DNA of 64,000 bases from Gallionella sp. (GCA_028699065.1 JAQVVH010000003.1:124001-188000); one strand, 5' to 3'; shown: positions 26,403 to 40,335, counted from the first letter of the stretch. The notes: generated by a model from the sequence alone, not told the origin. Made by a program: numbers and translations.

Positions 26403-27466
26403 GCGCCCAGTGCGAAGTCGCCGCCAAGAAAATCGGCAAAGCAGATATGAGTTTGTTTGAGCGGTATTTGACGCTCTGGGTATTGCTATGCATTCTCGCC
26501 GGCATTCTGCTGGGGCAATTTCTGCCTGAAGTTTTTCAGGCGGTCGGCCGCATGGAACTTGCTCGGGTCAATCTTCCGGTCGGACTGCTGATCTGGGTGA
26601 TGATTATTCCGATGCTGCTCAAGGTGGACTTCGGTGCGCTGGGGGAGGTCAGGAAGCACGCAAAAGGTATCGGCGTGACCCTGTTTGTGAATTGGCTCGT
26701 CAAGCCTTTCTCGATGGCGTTTCTGGGATGGCTGTTCATTCGCCACTTGTTCGCGCCGCTGCTGCCGGCTGATCAGTTGGACAGCTACATTGCCGGACTG
26801 ATTTTACTGGCAGCGGCACCTTGTACCGCGATGGTTTTTGTTTGGAGCCGACTCACTAATGGTGATCCTTTGTTTACCCTGTCGCAGGTGGCTTTGAACG
26901 ACACGATTATGGTGTTCGCATTCGCCCCGATTGTCGGGTTGCTGTTGGGTGTTGCCTCGATTGCGGTGCCATGGGATACCTTGCTGACATCGGTCGTGCT
27001 TTACATTGTGATTCCGGTGGTCATTGCGCAGTGGTGGAGAAAAGCGCTGTTGGCAAAAGGCCAAGATACATTTGACGCGGCCATGGAAAGGATCGGTCCT
27101 TGGTCAATCTCGGCATTGCTGGCAACCCTCGTCTTGTTATTTGCCTTTCAGGGCGAGGCGATTCTCGGGCAGCCGTTGGTGATTGCATTGCTTGCGGTGC
27201 CTATTCTCATCCAAGTGTTCTTTAACTCGGCACTTGCCTATGGGCTTAATCGCGCCGTGGGCGAAAAGCATAATGTGGCGTGTCCCTCCGCCCTGATTGG
27301 CGCATCCAACTTTTTTGAGCTTGCCGTTGCCGCGGCCATCAGTTTGTTCGGGTTCAACTCGGGAGCGGCTTTGGCAACCGTGGTCGGTGTCCTCATTGAG
27401 GTGCCGGTGATGCTGCTGGTGGTCAAAGTGGTGAATTCGACCAAGGGCTGGTACGAGGCTGCTTGA
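26399..27466 (+). CDS. acr3: Arsenite efflux transporter of the ACR3 family
   Basis: 355 residues with ten predicted membrane helices. Exports arsenite using the proton gradient. Typical ACR3 blocks are NWLVKPFSMA, the conserved cysteine in LLAAAPCTAMVFVWS and the NSALAYGLNR region. The GTG at 26399 overlaps the arsC stop by four bases; an ATG 16 codons further on (MSLFERYL) is a possible alternative start. Last gene of the arsenic operon. Confidence 0.93.
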   Translation: MSAQCEVAAKKIGKADMSLFERYLTLWVLLCILAGILLGQFLPEVFQAVGRMELARVNLPVGLLIWVMIIPMLLKVDFGALGEVRKHAKGIGVTLFVNWLVKPFSMAFLGWLFIRHLFAPLLPADQLDSYIAGLILLAAAPCTAMVFVWSRLTNGDPLFTLSQVALNDTIMVFAFAPIVGLLLGVASIAVPWDTLLTSVVLYIVIPVVIAQWWRKALLAKGQDTFDAAMERIGPWSISALLATLVLLFAFQGEAILGQPLVIALLAVPILIQVFFNSALAYGLNRAVGEKHNVACPSALIGASNFFELAVAAAISLFGFNSGAALATVVGVLIEVPVMLLVVKVVNSTKGWYEAA

Positions 27467-27563
27467 GCGACCGCTGCCGGCGGGCAGTCGGTCGGTTGTC
27501 GTTGACCGCGGACGCCGGGCTCGGATACCATCGCGCAGGTTTAACCCTGCCGGAATTTCCCCT

Positions 27564-28976
27564 GTGTCCCTGATTCGCCGAATATTTTTCCTGTTGTTGC
27601 TTTTCTGCTTGACGCCCTTGGGGCTGGCGGAGGAGCAGCTTGCGTTGAGCGAACCCATCCTTGGTGCGGCGCCCGCAAACTCGTTGCCAACGGCCCGTAA
27701 CGTCAGGATCCAGCTGCTCTCCGGCAGTGATTCCGAGATGGCGGACTTGTGGGTGCGCATCCGCGGCGGGTTTGCGATGCGTGAACTGGATAGCGCGCTG
27801 ATTCGAAAGCATGAGCAGTGGTATGCGAGCCGTCCCGATTATGTCGCCCGCATGACCGAACGCGCCGGGCGCTATCTGTACTTTATTCTTGGCGAAGTTG
27901 AACGTCGGGGCATGCCCAGCGAAATCGCGCTATTGCCGATGATCGAAAGCGCGTTTAATCCGGGCGCTTATTCGGTGAGCCGCGCCTCGGGCATCTGGCA
28001 GTTCATTCCCTCGACGGGCAAAAATTTCGGGATGGCGCAGAACTGGTGGTATGACGGTCGCCGCGATGTCATCAGTGCCACCAATGGCGCGCTCGATTAT
28101 CTGCAAAAATTGCATGGCATGTTCGGTGACTGGGAATTGGCGCTGGCGGCTTACAACTGCGGGGAAGGTGCTGTACAGCGCGCTCAGGCGCGCAACCGGG
28201 CGCGCGGACTGCCGACGAATTACGCCAGTCTGAAACTGCCCGATGAAACCCGCAACTATGTCCCCAAATTGCTGGCAGTCAAAAATATCGTGGCAACGCC
28301 AGCGGCCTACGGTCTGGTTTTGCAGCCTATTAGGAACGAGCCTTATTTCACCGCGGTTGCCACCGCAAAGCATATTGATGTGAAGCTGGCCGCGCAGCTG
28401 GCTGATTTGCCGCTCGATGAATTCATGGCGCTGAATCCCGCGCATAACCGCCCGGTCATTCTCCAGGAAAACAGTGACCTGATTTTGCTTCCGATAGAGA
28501 AAGTGGAGGCTTTTCGTGCCAATCTGGAAGCTTATGACAAGCCGTTGGTGAGCTGGCAGGCTTATCAGCCTCAAAAAGGCGAGAGGCTGGACCGACTGGC
28601 GCCGCGCTTCGGGCTTTCGGTTGAAAGGCTCAAGGAAATTAACGGACTCTCCGGTCGCAGTCGCCTGAGTTCCGGCCAGACTTTACTTGTGCCTATCAAC
28701 GGCGAGCTGGCCGAGAACGAATTTGAGTCGTTTAACATGCACCTGCATCCGGTGAATGCCGAACGGGAGCGTTCCGTTCAACATGTCGTGCGCCGGGGGG
28801 AAACGCTGGGCAGCATTGCGCGGCGCTATGGAATTTCGATAGCCTCGCTTAAGCGTATGAACGGCAATAGCACCCGCATTCGTGTCGGGCAGACGTTGAA
28901 ATTCAGGACGGCCGCAGCAAAAAAAACCCGGAAGTCGCGTTCGGCAAGCGCAAGCAAGCGCGGCAAGCGCACCTGA
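27564..28976 (+). CDS. mltD: Membrane-bound lytic murein transglycosylase D
   Basis: 470 residues. A signal peptide (MSLIRRIFFLLLLFCLTPLG) is followed by an SLT domain with catalytic Glu128 (MIESAFNPGAYS) and SGIWQFIPSTG. Two LysM peptidoglycan-binding repeats lie near 332-378 and 399-446, then a basic Lys/Arg/Ser tail. No clear lipobox, since LFCLTPLG is atypical, so membrane anchoring by lipid is doubtful. It cleaves glycan strands to 1,6-anhydromuropeptides. GTG start; a strong terminator follows. Confidence 0.92.
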   Translation: MSLIRRIFFLLLLFCLTPLGLAEEQLALSEPILGAAPANSLPTARNVRIQLLSGSDSEMADLWVRIRGGFAMRELDSALIRKHEQWYASRPDYVARMTERAGRYLYFILGEVERRGMPSEIALLPMIESAFNPGAYSVSRASGIWQFIPSTGKNFGMAQNWWYDGRRDVISATNGALDYLQKLHGMFGDWELALAAYNCGEGAVQRAQARNRARGLPTNYASLKLPDETRNYVPKLLAVKNIVATPAAYGLVLQPIRNEPYFTAVATAKHIDVKLAAQLADLPLDEFMALNPAHNRPVILQENSDLILLPIEKVEAFRANLEAYDKPLVSWQAYQPQKGERLDRLAPRFGLSVERLKEINGLSGRSRLSSGQTLLVPINGELAENEFESFNMHLHPVNAERERSVQHVVRRGETLGSIARRYGISIASLKRMNGNSTRIRVGQTLKFRTAAAKKTRKSRSASASKRGKRT

Positions 28977-28997
28977 TTTTCCCGGAAACTGCCCAAA

Positions 28998-29028
28998 CAA
29001 AATGGCGCCTCGGCGCCATTTTGTTTTT
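28998..29028. terminator. Intrinsic terminator between mltD and acs
   Basis: A 12-bp stem, CAAAATGGCGCC (28998-29009) with GGCGCCATTTTG (29012-29023), is followed by five T. A-rich sequence on the left arm allows action in both directions for these convergent genes. Confidence 0.88.
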
Positions 29029-29049
29029 GCTGGCTGACTAGCGCGCGAC

Positions 29050-31017
29050 TTAGCGTACAACCTCTTTGAGTTGTTCGAGAATCGCGGGATTTTCAAGTGT
29101 TGAAACGTCCTGGGTAATCTCCTCGCCTTTGGCGATTGCGCGCAACAGGCGCCGCATGATCTTCCCGGAGCGGGTCTTGGGCAGGTTCTCCCCGAAGCGG
29201 ATTTCATCCGGTTTGGCGATCGGGCCAATCTCCTTGCCCACCCAGTTGCGCAAATCCTCCACCAGTTTCTTGGCGGCTTCCGCGTTGTCGGGGCGTGTTC
29301 CTTTGAGTACCACGAAAGCAATGACGGATTCACCCTTGATGTCGTGCGGTTTGCCGACCACGGCTGCCTCGGCAACCAAGGGGTTGGCGACCAGTGCGGA
29401 TTCGATCTCCATGGTGCCGAGACGGTGGCCTGAAACATTCAGCACATCGTCAATACGGCCCATGATCCAGAAATAGCCGTCCTCGTCGCGGTGTGCGGAG
29501 TCACCGGCCAGGTAGGCTCCCTTCATTTCTTCTGGGAAGTAGCTTTTTATGTAACGTTCCGGATCACCCCAGATGGTGCGGATTTGCGAGGGGAAGGGGC
29601 GTTTGATGACCAAAAAACCGCCATGCTGATCGTGGACTTCATCGCCGGCCTCATTGACGATGGTGGCCTGTATTCCGGGCAGTGGCAGTGTGCAGGTGCC
29701 GGGCTTGACCGGCATTGCGCCGGGCAACGGTGCAATCATGTGCGAGCCGGTTTCGGTCTGCCACCAAGTGTCCACGATCGGGCAGCGCGATTGGCCGACC
29801 ACCGTGTAATACCACATCCAGGCCTCCGGATTGATCGGTTCGCCCACGGTGCCGAGCAGGCGCAGGCTGGACAGGTCATATTGTTTGGGCAAATCTCCGC
29901 CCAGTTTGATCAGAGAGCGGATCGCAGTCGGCGCAGTGTAGAACGTTGTGACTTTGTGGTCCTGGATCATTTTCCAAAAACGTCCGGCATCGGGATAAGT
30001 CGGGACGCCCTCGAAAATAACCTGGGTGGCTCCCATGGCCAGCGGGCCGTAAGCAACATAGCTGTGCCCGGTGATCCAGCCCACGTCGGCCGTGCACCAG
30101 AAAATGTCGGAATCCTTATAATCGAATACCCAGCGCATCGAGAGCATGGCGCCGAGCAGATAACCGCCGGAGGAATGTTGCACGCCCTTGGGTTTGCCGG
30201 TTGAGCCGGAGGTGTAAAGAATGAACAGCGGATGTTCTGCGCTGACCCATTCCGGTTCGCAATGCGACGATTGCGCGTTGAACAGGTCGTGCCACCAGAT
30301 GTCGATGTCCTCGTTCCATACTACGTCGGCGCCGGTGCGGCGATAAACGATCACGCTGTGTACCGCATCGCAACCGCCCAGGCCGAGAGCCTCGTCCACT
30401 GCCGGTTTGAGCGGCATGGCCCGGCCGCCACGGAACTGCCCGTCGGAAGTGATGACGGCGACGGCTTGGGCATCGGTGATGCGCTCGTGCAGGCTCTTGG
30501 AAGAGAATCCGCCAAACACGACGGAATGAATCGCGCCGATGCGGGCGCAGGCCTGCATGGCAACGACAGCTTCGATGCTCATCGGCATGTAAATGATGAC
30601 GCGGTCGCCTTTTTTGATTCCGCGCGATTTGAGGCCGTTGGCAAAATGACTGACGCGGCCGTGCAGTTCGCGATAAGTGACATGCGTTACCTTCCCGTCA
30701 TCGGCTTCAAAGATAATGGCAGTTTTGTTCGGCTGGGTCTCAAGGTGACGATCCAGGCAGTTGTACGAAACGTTCAGCTCGCCATCGGAAAACCACTGGT
30801 AGAACGGTGCTTTGCTTTCGTCGAGCACCTGGCTGAACGGTTTGTGCCACAGAATGTTTTCCCGGGCGTGTGCGGCCCAGTAGCCCGGATAGTCCTGCAA
30901 CGAAGCGTCGACCATGGCGCGGTAGGCGGCCATGCCTGAAACATTGGCCTGCGCGACGAATTCGTCCGATGGGTTGAATACGCGGGTTTCGTGCAGCACG
31001 GACTGAATGTTGGACAT
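29050..31017 (-). CDS. acs: Acetyl-CoA synthetase
   Basis: 655 residues from the ATG at 31017 (AGGAGCCCAC upstream). Adenylate-forming enzyme: [15 protein letters not shown] binds ATP, and the regulatory and catalytic lysine is in [14 protein letters not shown] near the C-terminus. It activates acetate with ATP and CoA, releasing AMP and PPi. It would recapture acetate made by phosphoketolase and acetate kinase, and its PPi can be used by the Pfp/HppA/Ppa set. Divergent from pyrG. Confidence 0.96.
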   Translation of the reverse strand: MSNIQSVLHETRVFNPSDEFVAQANVSGMAAYRAMVDASLQDYPGYWAAHARENILWHKPFSQVLDESKAPFYQWFSDGELNVSYNCLDRHLETQPNKTAIIFEADDGKVTHVTYRELHGRVSHFANGLKSRGIKKGDRVIIYMPMSIEAVVAMQACARIGAIHSVVFGGFSSKSLHERITDAQAVAVITSDGQFRGGRAMPLKPAVDEALGLGGCDAVHSVIVYRRTGADVVWNEDIDIWWHDLFNAQSSHCEPEWVSAEHPLFILYTSGSTGKPKGVQHSSGGYLLGAMLSMRWVFDYKDSDIFWCTADVGWITGHSYVAYGPLAMGATQVIFEGVPTYPDAGRFWKMIQDHKVTTFYTAPTAIRSLIKLGGDLPKQYDLSSLRLLGTVGEPINPEAWMWYYTVVGQSRCPIVDTWWQTETGSHMIAPLPGAMPVKPGTCTLPLPGIQATIVNEAGDEVHDQHGGFLVIKRPFPSQIRTIWGDPERYIKSYFPEEMKGAYLAGDSAHRDEDGYFWIMGRIDDVLNVSGHRLGTMEIESALVANPLVAEAAVVGKPHDIKGESVIAFVVLKGTRPDNAEAAKKLVEDLRNWVGKEIGPIAKPDEIRFGENLPKTRSGKIMRRLLRAIAKGEEITQDVSTLENPAILEQLKEVVR

Positions 31018-31094
31018 GTGGGCTCCTGAGCGTTTTTTTATGAAGGTGAATACTGCGTTTTTTCGCAAGCCTGAAATGTAGTTTTTTTGCGTAG

Positions 31095-32913
<1,819 letters not shown>

Positions 32914-32917
<4 letters not shown>

Positions 32918-33765
32918 AGCTGTGTGGATTTGAAGTCGGCCTCGAGCGGCCGCTGTTCCTGATTGCCGGCCCGTGCGTGATTGAGTCGGAACAAATGGCG
33001 CTCGACACGGCCGGACAGCTGAAAGAAATCTGCAATACGCTGAACTTAAACTTCATCTATAAGTCTTCATACGACAAGGCGAACCGCAGTTCGGGGAAAT
33101 CCTTCCGCGGTTTTGGTCTGGAGGCTGGTCTGAAGATTCTGGAAAAGGTAAAAGCCCAGATTGGCGTACCGGTGCTGACCGATGTGCATGGCGAAGACGA
33201 GATCGCCGACGTGGCCGCAGTGGTGGACGTGCTGCAAACGCCGGCATTTCTGTGCAGGCAGACGGATTTCATCCATGCCGTGGCGAGTGCGGGCAAGCCG
33301 GTCAATATCAAAAAGGGTCAGTTTCTGTCGCCATGGGACATGCAGAATGTGGTGGAAAAGGCGCGTGATGCCAGCGGGATGGATAACATCATGGTGTGCG
33401 AGCGTGGCGCGTCTTTTGGCTACAACAATCTGGTTTCCGATATGCGTTCGCTCGCGGTGATGCGCAACACGGCGTGTCCGGTCGTGTTTGATGCGACCCA
33501 TTCGGTACAGTTGCCGGGCGGGCAGGGAACGGCCTCCGGCGGGCAGCGCGAATTTGTGCCGGTGCTGGCGCGTGCGGCGGTTGCAGCCGGGATTTCCGGG
33601 ATTTTCATGGAGACACATCCAAATCCGTCCAAGGCGCTGTCGGATGGGCCGAACGCCTTTCCACTCGGTCGGTTGAAGGATTTGCTGCACACCCTGCAGG
33701 TGCTGGATGCGACTGTCAAGCAGCAAGGGTTGATTGAAGAAAAAGTTGATTTGAAAAACATTTAA
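32914..33765 (+). CDS. kdsA: 3-deoxy-D-manno-octulosonate 8-phosphate synthase
   Basis: 283 residues. Condenses arabinose-5-P and PEP to KDO-8-P for lipopolysaccharide inner core. Cys21 in [10 protein letters not shown] stands where E. coli has Asn26, which marks the metal-dependent class II enzyme. The KANRSS and THSVQLPGG blocks are present. Translation is probably coupled to the short ORF upstream, since no independent Shine-Dalgarno site is obvious. Confidence 0.95.
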
Positions 33766-35072
<1,307 letters not shown>

Positions 35073-35073
<1 letters not shown>

Positions 35074-35393
35074 TGCGTGCCGTTACACTGATACTGGCTG
35101 CCATTCTGCTGTTGTTGCAGTATCCCCTCTGGTTGGGGAAAGGCAGCTGGTTGAAAGTGTGGGATCTAAATAGACAAGTTGAGCAGCAACAACAAGTGAA
35201 TCAGGTGTCAGCTGCGCGCAACGCGCTGCTGGACGCGGAAATCAGGGATCTGAAGCAGGGTACGGAAGCGGTTGAAGAGCGAGCTCGCAGCGAGCTGGGC
35301 ATGATCAAACGCAATGAGACTTTTTTTCAGTTCACCGAAAATCAAGCTGCAGCGCCTGCCGTAGCGGCACCGCAGTCCGAATCAAAACATTAG
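35073..35393 (+). CDS. ftsB: Cell division protein FtsB
   Basis: 106 residues. One N-terminal membrane helix (about 4-20) is followed by a periplasmic coiled coil (about 30-75) and a short tail with the family block RARSELGMIKRNETFFQF. Part of the FtsQLB divisome complex. Placement straight after enolase is standard in Beta- and Gammaproteobacteria. The end lies 11 bp from the convergent folD. Confidence 0.9.
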
Positions 35394-35404
35394 CGGGAAT
35401 GACC

Positions 35405-36256
35405 TTATCCTGCGGTCCGTTCGGCGGACTGCACGGTGTTGGCGACCAGCATGGTGATGGTCATAGGACCGACGCCACCCGGTACTGGCGTGATCCAGCC
35501 AGCCACATCCTTTGCCGAATCGAAGTCCACGTCACCGCACAATTTGCCGTCCGGCAGGCGGTTGATGCCCACGTCGATTACTGCGGCTCCCGGTTTGATC
35601 ATGTCACCGGTGATCATCTTGGGGCGACCGGTGGCCACCACCAAAATGTCAGCATCGCGTGTGTGTTTGGCCAAATCTACGGTCTTTGAGGTGCAGATGG
35701 TGACGGTGGCATTGTGCTGTAACAGCAACAGTGCCATGGGTTTGCCCACGATGTTGCTGCGCCCGACCACCACGGCATGTTTGCCTTCGATGGAAACACC
35801 GCTCTTTTGCAATAGCACCAGCGAACCGTAGGGCGTACAGGGCGCGAAGCGCATGTTGCCGGTAGCCAGTGCACCGACATTGACCGGATGAAACCCGTCA
35901 ACATCCTTTTCCGGATTAATGGCGTTCAGTATCTTGTCACTGTTGATGTGCTTCGGTACCGGCAGCTGTACCAGAATGCCGTGGATTTTGGGGTCGGCAT
36001 TCAGGTCGGCGATTTTTTCCAGCAGGGCGGCTTCCGGCGTGTCTGCGGGCAAGGCAATGTGTTCCGAATGCAAACCCAATTCCGCGCAGGCCCGAACCTT
36101 GTTGGCGACATAAACCCGGGAAGCCGGATCTTCACCAACGATGATGACGGCCAGTCCCGGCGTGATACCTTTGGCCTTGAGGGCGTCCGCGCGGATTTTC
36201 CATTCCGCGCGTACTTCCTGTGCGATTGCCTTGCCGTCGATGATGCGTGCGGTCAT
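35405..36256 (-). CDS. folD: Methylenetetrahydrofolate dehydrogenase/cyclohydrolase
   Basis: 283 residues from the ATG at 36256 (GGGAGGACAG upstream). Bifunctional enzyme interconverting methylene-, methenyl- and formyl-tetrahydrofolate with NADP. The catalytic lysine is in YVANKVRAC, and [17 protein letters not shown] and [14 protein letters not shown] are the family signatures. 16 bp downstream of ppa and probably cotranscribed. Confidence 0.96.
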   Translation of the reverse strand: MTARIIDGKAIAQEVRAEWKIRADALKAKGITPGLAVIIVGEDPASRVYVANKVRACAELGLHSEHIALPADTPEAALLEKIADLNADPKIHGILVQLPVPKHINSDKILNAINPEKDVDGFHPVNVGALATGNMRFAPCTPYGSLVLLQKSGVSIEGKHAVVVGRSNIVGKPMALLLLQHNATVTICTSKTVDLAKHTRDADILVVATGRPKMITGDMIKPGAAVIDVGINRLPDGKLCGDVDFDSAKDVAGWITPVPGGVGPMTITMLVANTVQSAERTAG

Positions 36257-36272
36257 GCGCTGTCCTCCCGAA

Positions 36273-36821
36273 TCAGAATTCCGGCTTGACGGCGGCATTC
36301 TGGTAATTGGCAACGCCTTCCATAATTTCCTTGCGCGCGCTGTCGATGTCTTCCCAACCGCCGATCTTTACCCACTTGTTGGGCTCGAGGTCCTTGTAGT
36401 GTGCGAAAAAGTGTTCGATCTGTTTCAGCACGATGTCGGGCAGTTCCGTATAGGACTTCAGGCCGCGGTACAGGGTGGAAAGTTTGTCCACCGGGACCGC
36501 CAGCACTTTGGCATCCAAACCGGACTCATCTTCCATTTTCAAAACGGCGAGCGGGCGGCAGCGCACGACGACGCCGGTTTGCAGCGGAATGGGTGTAATC
36601 ACCAGTACATCCACCGGATCACCATCGTCTGACAGCGTATGCGGAATGTAACCGTAGTTGCAGGGGTAATGCATGGCGGTATTCATGAATCGATCCACAA
36701 AAATCGCGCCGGAGTCCTTGTCGACCTCGTACTTGATCGGTTCCCCGTGCATGGGAATTTCGACAATTACGTTGAAATCATCAGGAAGATTGTTGCCGGA
36801 AGGAACCTTGTTCAAGCTCAT
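36273..36821 (-). CDS. ppa: Inorganic pyrophosphatase (family I, soluble)
   Basis: 182 residues. Hydrolyses PPi to phosphate in the cytoplasm. The metal-binding [10 protein letters not shown] signature and [12 protein letters not shown] are present. It lies downstream of a membrane H+-PPase and a PPi-dependent phosphofructokinase, so three PPi-consuming enzymes sit side by side, which must be balanced in some way. Confidence 0.96.
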   Translation of the reverse strand: MSLNKVPSGNNLPDDFNVIVEIPMHGEPIKYEVDKDSGAIFVDRFMNTAMHYPCNYGYIPHTLSDDGDPVDVLVITPIPLQTGVVVRCRPLAVLKMEDESGLDAKVLAVPVDKLSTLYRGLKSYTELPDIVLKQIEHFFAHYKDLEPNKWVKIGGWEDIDSARKEIMEGVANYQNAAVKPEF

Positions 36822-36862
36822 GATAGTCGCCTTTGCGTTGGAAATTTGGAGGTCGGCATTCT

Positions 36863-36902
36863 AACACTGCACGGCAGCTTGCCCAAGTTGCCGTGCAGTG
36901 TT
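36863..36902. repeat. Long inverted repeat between hppA and ppa
   Basis: AACACTGCACGGCA (36863-36876) is perfectly complementary to TGCCGTGCAGTGTT (36889-36902), and CTT/AAG pairs extend the stem inside the loop. It begins 11 bp after the hppA stop on the minus strand. No U-tract follows, so it resembles an mRNA 3'-end stabiliser or attenuator of ppa more than a classical terminator. Confidence 0.75.
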
Positions 36903-36913
36903 GTGAGTCCGTG

Positions 36914-38944
36914 TTAAAGCAGAGGGATGATCATCAGCGCCACGATGTTGATGATCTTGATCAGCGGGTTCACCGCCGGTCCGGCGGTGTCCTTGTAGGG
37001 GTCGCCAACAGTGTCTCCGGTGACTGCCGCCTTGTGTGCCTCGGAGCCTTTGCCGCCGAAGTGACCTTCCTCGATATATTTCTTGGCGTTGTCCCATGCG
37101 CCGCCGCCTGTCGTCATCGAGATAGCGACGAAAATGCCGGTGATGATGGTGCCCACGAGGACGCCGCCCAGCGCTTTGGGGCCGAGCGTGAGCCCAACCA
37201 CAATGGGCACCGCAACGGGCAGCAGCGACGGAATAATCATCTCGCGAATGGCGGACTTGGTCAGAATGTCGACGCAGGTGCCGTATTCGGGTTTTCCGGA
37301 GCCATCCATGATGCCCTTGATTTCGCGGAACTGGCGCCGCACTTCGATCACGACACTGCCGGCGGCGCGGCCCACAGCTTCCATGCCCATGGCGCCGAAC
37401 AGATAGGGCACCATGCCGCCGATGAAGAGACCGATGATGACGGTATGGTCGGACAGGTCGAACAGGGTCGCTGTACCGAGATGCGATTCCAGCGCATGGG
37501 TGTAGTCGGCAAACAATACCAGTGCGGCAAGGCCGGCAGAACCGATGGCATAGCCTTTGGTGACAGCCTTGGTGGTATTACCGACGGCATCCAGCGGATC
37601 GGTGATATTGCGGATTTCCTCGGGAAGGCCGGCCATTTCTGCGATGCCGCCTGCATTGTCGGTAATCGGACCATAAGCGTCGAGGGCGACGATGATGCCG
37701 GTCATCGACAGCATCGAGGTTGCGGCGATGGCGATCCCATAGAGCCCGGCCATTTCATAGGCGACATAAATACTGGCGCAAACCGCGAGTACCGGTGCTG
37801 CTGTCGCCTTCATCGATACGCCGAGGCCGGCGATGATGTTGGTGCCGTGGCCCGTTGTGGAGGCCTGCGCGATATGCTGTACAGGGCTGTATTCGGTGGC
37901 GGTGTAATACTCCGTAATCACGACCATCGCGGCGGTGAGCACCAGTCCGACGACGGCTGCGCCGTACAAGGCTGCGACGCTGTAGGTGCCGTTGTCGGCC
38001 ATTAGCCAGCTTGTGATCGGATAAAACGCCACGAGTGCAAGTGCACCGGACACGGCTAGGCCGCGGTAAAGCGCGTTCATGATTTTTCCGCCTTCGCGCG
38101 CCTTGACGAAATACGTGCCGACGATGGACGCGATGATCGAGAATCCGCCGAGTGCCAGCGGATAAATAACTGCGTTACTGCCGGCGTTGGCCAGCACCAA
38201 TCCGCCCAGCAGCATCGTCGCGATGATGGTGACGGCATAGGTTTCAAACAGGTCGGCGGCCATGCCGGCGCAATCGCCGACGTTGTCTCCGACGTTGTCG
38301 GCGATCACGGCCGGATTGCGCGGATCGTCTTCCGGAATACCTGCTTCCACTTTGCCCACGAGATCAGCGCCGACGTCCGCACCCTTGGTGAAGATGCCGC
38401 CGCCCAGACGGGCGAATATGGAAATCAGCGAACCGCCGAATCCCAGTCCAATCAATGGCTCGATGATTTCTGCGGCGGACGCGCCGGGAGCTGCTGTTGC
38501 AGCGAGGTAGGCGTAATAGCCAGACACACCAAGCAGGCCGAGCCCGACTACCAGCATCCCGGTGATTGCGCCACCCTTGAAGGCTACATTCAGCGCGGCA
38601 TTCAAGCCGTTATGCGCGGCCTGTGCAGTGCGCACATTGGCACGCACCGAAACGTTCATGCCGATGTAACCGGCTGCACCGGAAAGCAGGGCGCCGATCA
38701 GAAAACCGATTGCGGTCTTGACTGAAAGCAGCGCGGCAATGAGTCCGAAAAGCACCAGACCCACCAGCGCAATCGTGCGGTACTGTCGGTTCAGGTAAGC
38801 CGTCGCACCTTCCTGCACAGCGCTGGCGATGCGTCGCATGGCATCGTTTCCGGCATCCAGCGCAAGAATCCAGCGGATGGACAAGGCACCGTAGATGATG
38901 GCGATACCGGAACAAACCAGGGCAAAAATCAATCCGTCTGACAT
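36914..38944 (-). CDS. hppA: Membrane proton-pumping pyrophosphatase (K+-independent type)
   Basis: 676 residues with about 16 membrane helices. Couples PPi hydrolysis to proton export, or makes PPi from the gradient. The catalytic loop [18 protein letters not shown] and the Asp-rich [17 protein letters not shown] are present. The lysine in [10 protein letters not shown] occupies the site that is alanine in K+-dependent enzymes, which predicts K+ independence. GAGGAGAAC precedes the ATG. It lies between pfp and ppa on the same strand. Confidence 0.95.
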   Translation of the reverse strand: MSDGLIFALVCSGIAIIYGALSIRWILALDAGNDAMRRIASAVQEGATAYLNRQYRTIALVGLVLFGLIAALLSVKTAIGFLIGALLSGAAGYIGMNVSVRANVRTAQAAHNGLNAALNVAFKGGAITGMLVVGLGLLGVSGYYAYLAATAAPGASAAEIIEPLIGLGFGGSLISIFARLGGGIFTKGADVGADLVGKVEAGIPEDDPRNPAVIADNVGDNVGDCAGMAADLFETYAVTIIATMLLGGLVLANAGSNAVIYPLALGGFSIIASIVGTYFVKAREGGKIMNALYRGLAVSGALALVAFYPITSWLMADNGTYSVAALYGAAVVGLVLTAAMVVITEYYTATEYSPVQHIAQASTTGHGTNIIAGLGVSMKATAAPVLAVCASIYVAYEMAGLYGIAIAATSMLSMTGIIVALDAYGPITDNAGGIAEMAGLPEEIRNITDPLDAVGNTTKAVTKGYAIGSAGLAALVLFADYTHALESHLGTATLFDLSDHTVIIGLFIGGMVPYLFGAMGMEAVGRAAGSVVIEVRRQFREIKGIMDGSGKPEYGTCVDILTKSAIREMIIPSLLPVAVPIVVGLTLGPKALGGVLVGTIITGIFVAISMTTGGGAWDNAKKYIEEGHFGGKGSEAHKAAVTGDTVGDPYKDTAGPAVNPLIKIINIVALMIIPLL

Positions 38945-38969
38945 GATGTTCTCCTCTTCTTAAAACAGT

Positions 38970-38993
38970 GAAGCCGACACTGGGGTCGGCTTC
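38970..38993 (-). terminator. Hairpin between pfp and hppA
   Basis: GAAGCCGAC (38970-38978) pairs with GTCGGCTTC (38985-38993) around six bases. On the minus strand the stem is followed by ACTG and then TTTT, a weak U-tract. It may end part of the pfp transcripts or attenuate hppA, since the hppA start is only 26 bp further. Confidence 0.55.
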
Positions 38994-38997
38994 CGGG

Positions 38998-40257
38998 TCA
39001 CACTTTGAAAGCGGGCAACTTCTTGGCGACCGCCACGTTTTTCAGCTGCACGAATTGCGGCAGCCCGTTTTTGTAGGGCGGGTAATCCTCACCTTTGATC
39101 AGCGGTGCCAAATACGTGCGGCACTTTTCGGTGATGCCGAAACCGTCACGGGTGATGAAGCTACGCGGCATGAATTTTTCGACGTTGGCCACTTTGGCAA
39201 GCGGGGCGACGCCGATCTTCCAGCGATAGGGTTTATCCGCGGTACGGACAACTGCCGGCATGACCGCATTCTCGCCTTTCAGTGCCAGTTCGACGGCCGC
39301 TTGTCCCAGTGCATAAGCCTGCTCGACATCGGTTTTTGAGGCGATGTGGCGGGCGGCACGTTGCAGGTAGTCAGCGACGGCCCAGTGATATTTGTAGCCC
39401 AGCGCATCCTTGACCATGTTGGCAATGACTGGTGCCGCGCCACCCAGTTGTGCGTGCCCGAAGGCATCGCGCGCACCCTGATCCGACAGGAATTTTCCGT
39501 CCTCGCCTTTCACGCCCTCGGAAACAACCACCGAGCAATAGCCGTGTTTCTTCACCATGGCATCCACCTTGGCGAGAAATTTCTTCTGGTTGAACGGGAT
39601 TTCCGGGAAGAGGATGACGATGGGCAGATCGCAATCCTCATCGGAAGCTAGTCCGCCCGCAGCGGCGATCCAGCCGGCGTGGCGCCCCATTACTTCCAGC
39701 ACGAAGACTTTGGTCGAGGTTTTGGACATGGAATCCACATCGAAGCTGGCTTCGCGCGTGGAGACGGCGACGTATTTGGCGACCGAGCCGAAACCCGGAC
39801 AGCAGTCGGTGATGGGCAGATCGTTGTCCACAGTTTTGGGAACATGGATCGCCTGTACCGGGTAGCCCATTTTTTCCGATAACTGGGAAATTTTGTAGCA
39901 GGTGTCGGCTGAGTCTCCGCCACCGTTGTAGAAGAAATAACCAATGTTGTGCGCCTTGAATACTTCAATCAGGCGTTCGTACTCGGCGCGGTTTTCTTCC
40001 AGCCCCTTGAGTTTGTAGCGGCATGAACCGAAAGCACCCGCCGGGGTGTGGCGCAACGCCGCGATGGATTTGGCGGAATCCTTCGACGTATCGATAAGGT
40101 CCTCGGTCAGCGCGCCGATGATGCCGTTGCGTCCTGCATAGACTTTGCCGATCTTGTCCTTGTGTTTGCGCGCGGTCTCAATAACGCCGCAAGCCGATGC
40201 GTTGATGACTGCGGTGACGCCGCCGGACTGCGCATAAAACGCATTTTTCTTTGCCAT
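38998..40257 (-). CDS. pfp: PPi-dependent 6-phosphofructokinase
   Basis: 419 residues. Reversibly phosphorylates fructose-6-P with PPi in place of ATP. The phosphate-donor loop reads NGGGDSADT, with Asp where ATP enzymes have Gly104, and PKTVDND has Lys where they have Gly124; both mark PPi specificity. The substrate block EVMGRHAGWIAAAGGL is present. It heads the pfp-hppA-ppa series. No ATP-type pfkA is visible in this window. Confidence 0.95.
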   Translation of the reverse strand: MAKKNAFYAQSGGVTAVINASACGVIETARKHKDKIGKVYAGRNGIIGALTEDLIDTSKDSAKSIAALRHTPAGAFGSCRYKLKGLEENRAEYERLIEVFKAHNIGYFFYNGGGDSADTCYKISQLSEKMGYPVQAIHVPKTVDNDLPITDCCPGFGSVAKYVAVSTREASFDVDSMSKTSTKVFVLEVMGRHAGWIAAAGGLASDEDCDLPIVILFPEIPFNQKKFLAKVDAMVKKHGYCSVVVSEGVKGEDGKFLSDQGARDAFGHAQLGGAAPVIANMVKDALGYKYHWAVADYLQRAARHIASKTDVEQAYALGQAAVELALKGENAVMPAVVRTADKPYRWKIGVAPLAKVANVEKFMPRSFITRDGFGITEKCRTYLAPLIKGEDYPPYKNGLPQFVQLKNVAVAKKLPAFKV

Positions 40258-40335
40258 TTGAATCTCCGTTTATTTGAATGCGAATAAATTTATACAGGGC
40301 TCATCTTACGCCTTTTGGGGTTGGCTAACTTGGTG

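Noticed and set aside
36833-38005. 390-codon open frame on the plus strand opposite hppA
   Set aside because: It is fully antisense to a well-conserved membrane pyrophosphatase, is rich in Asp, His and Gly typical of reversed membrane-protein codons, and has no ribosome site or recognisable domain.
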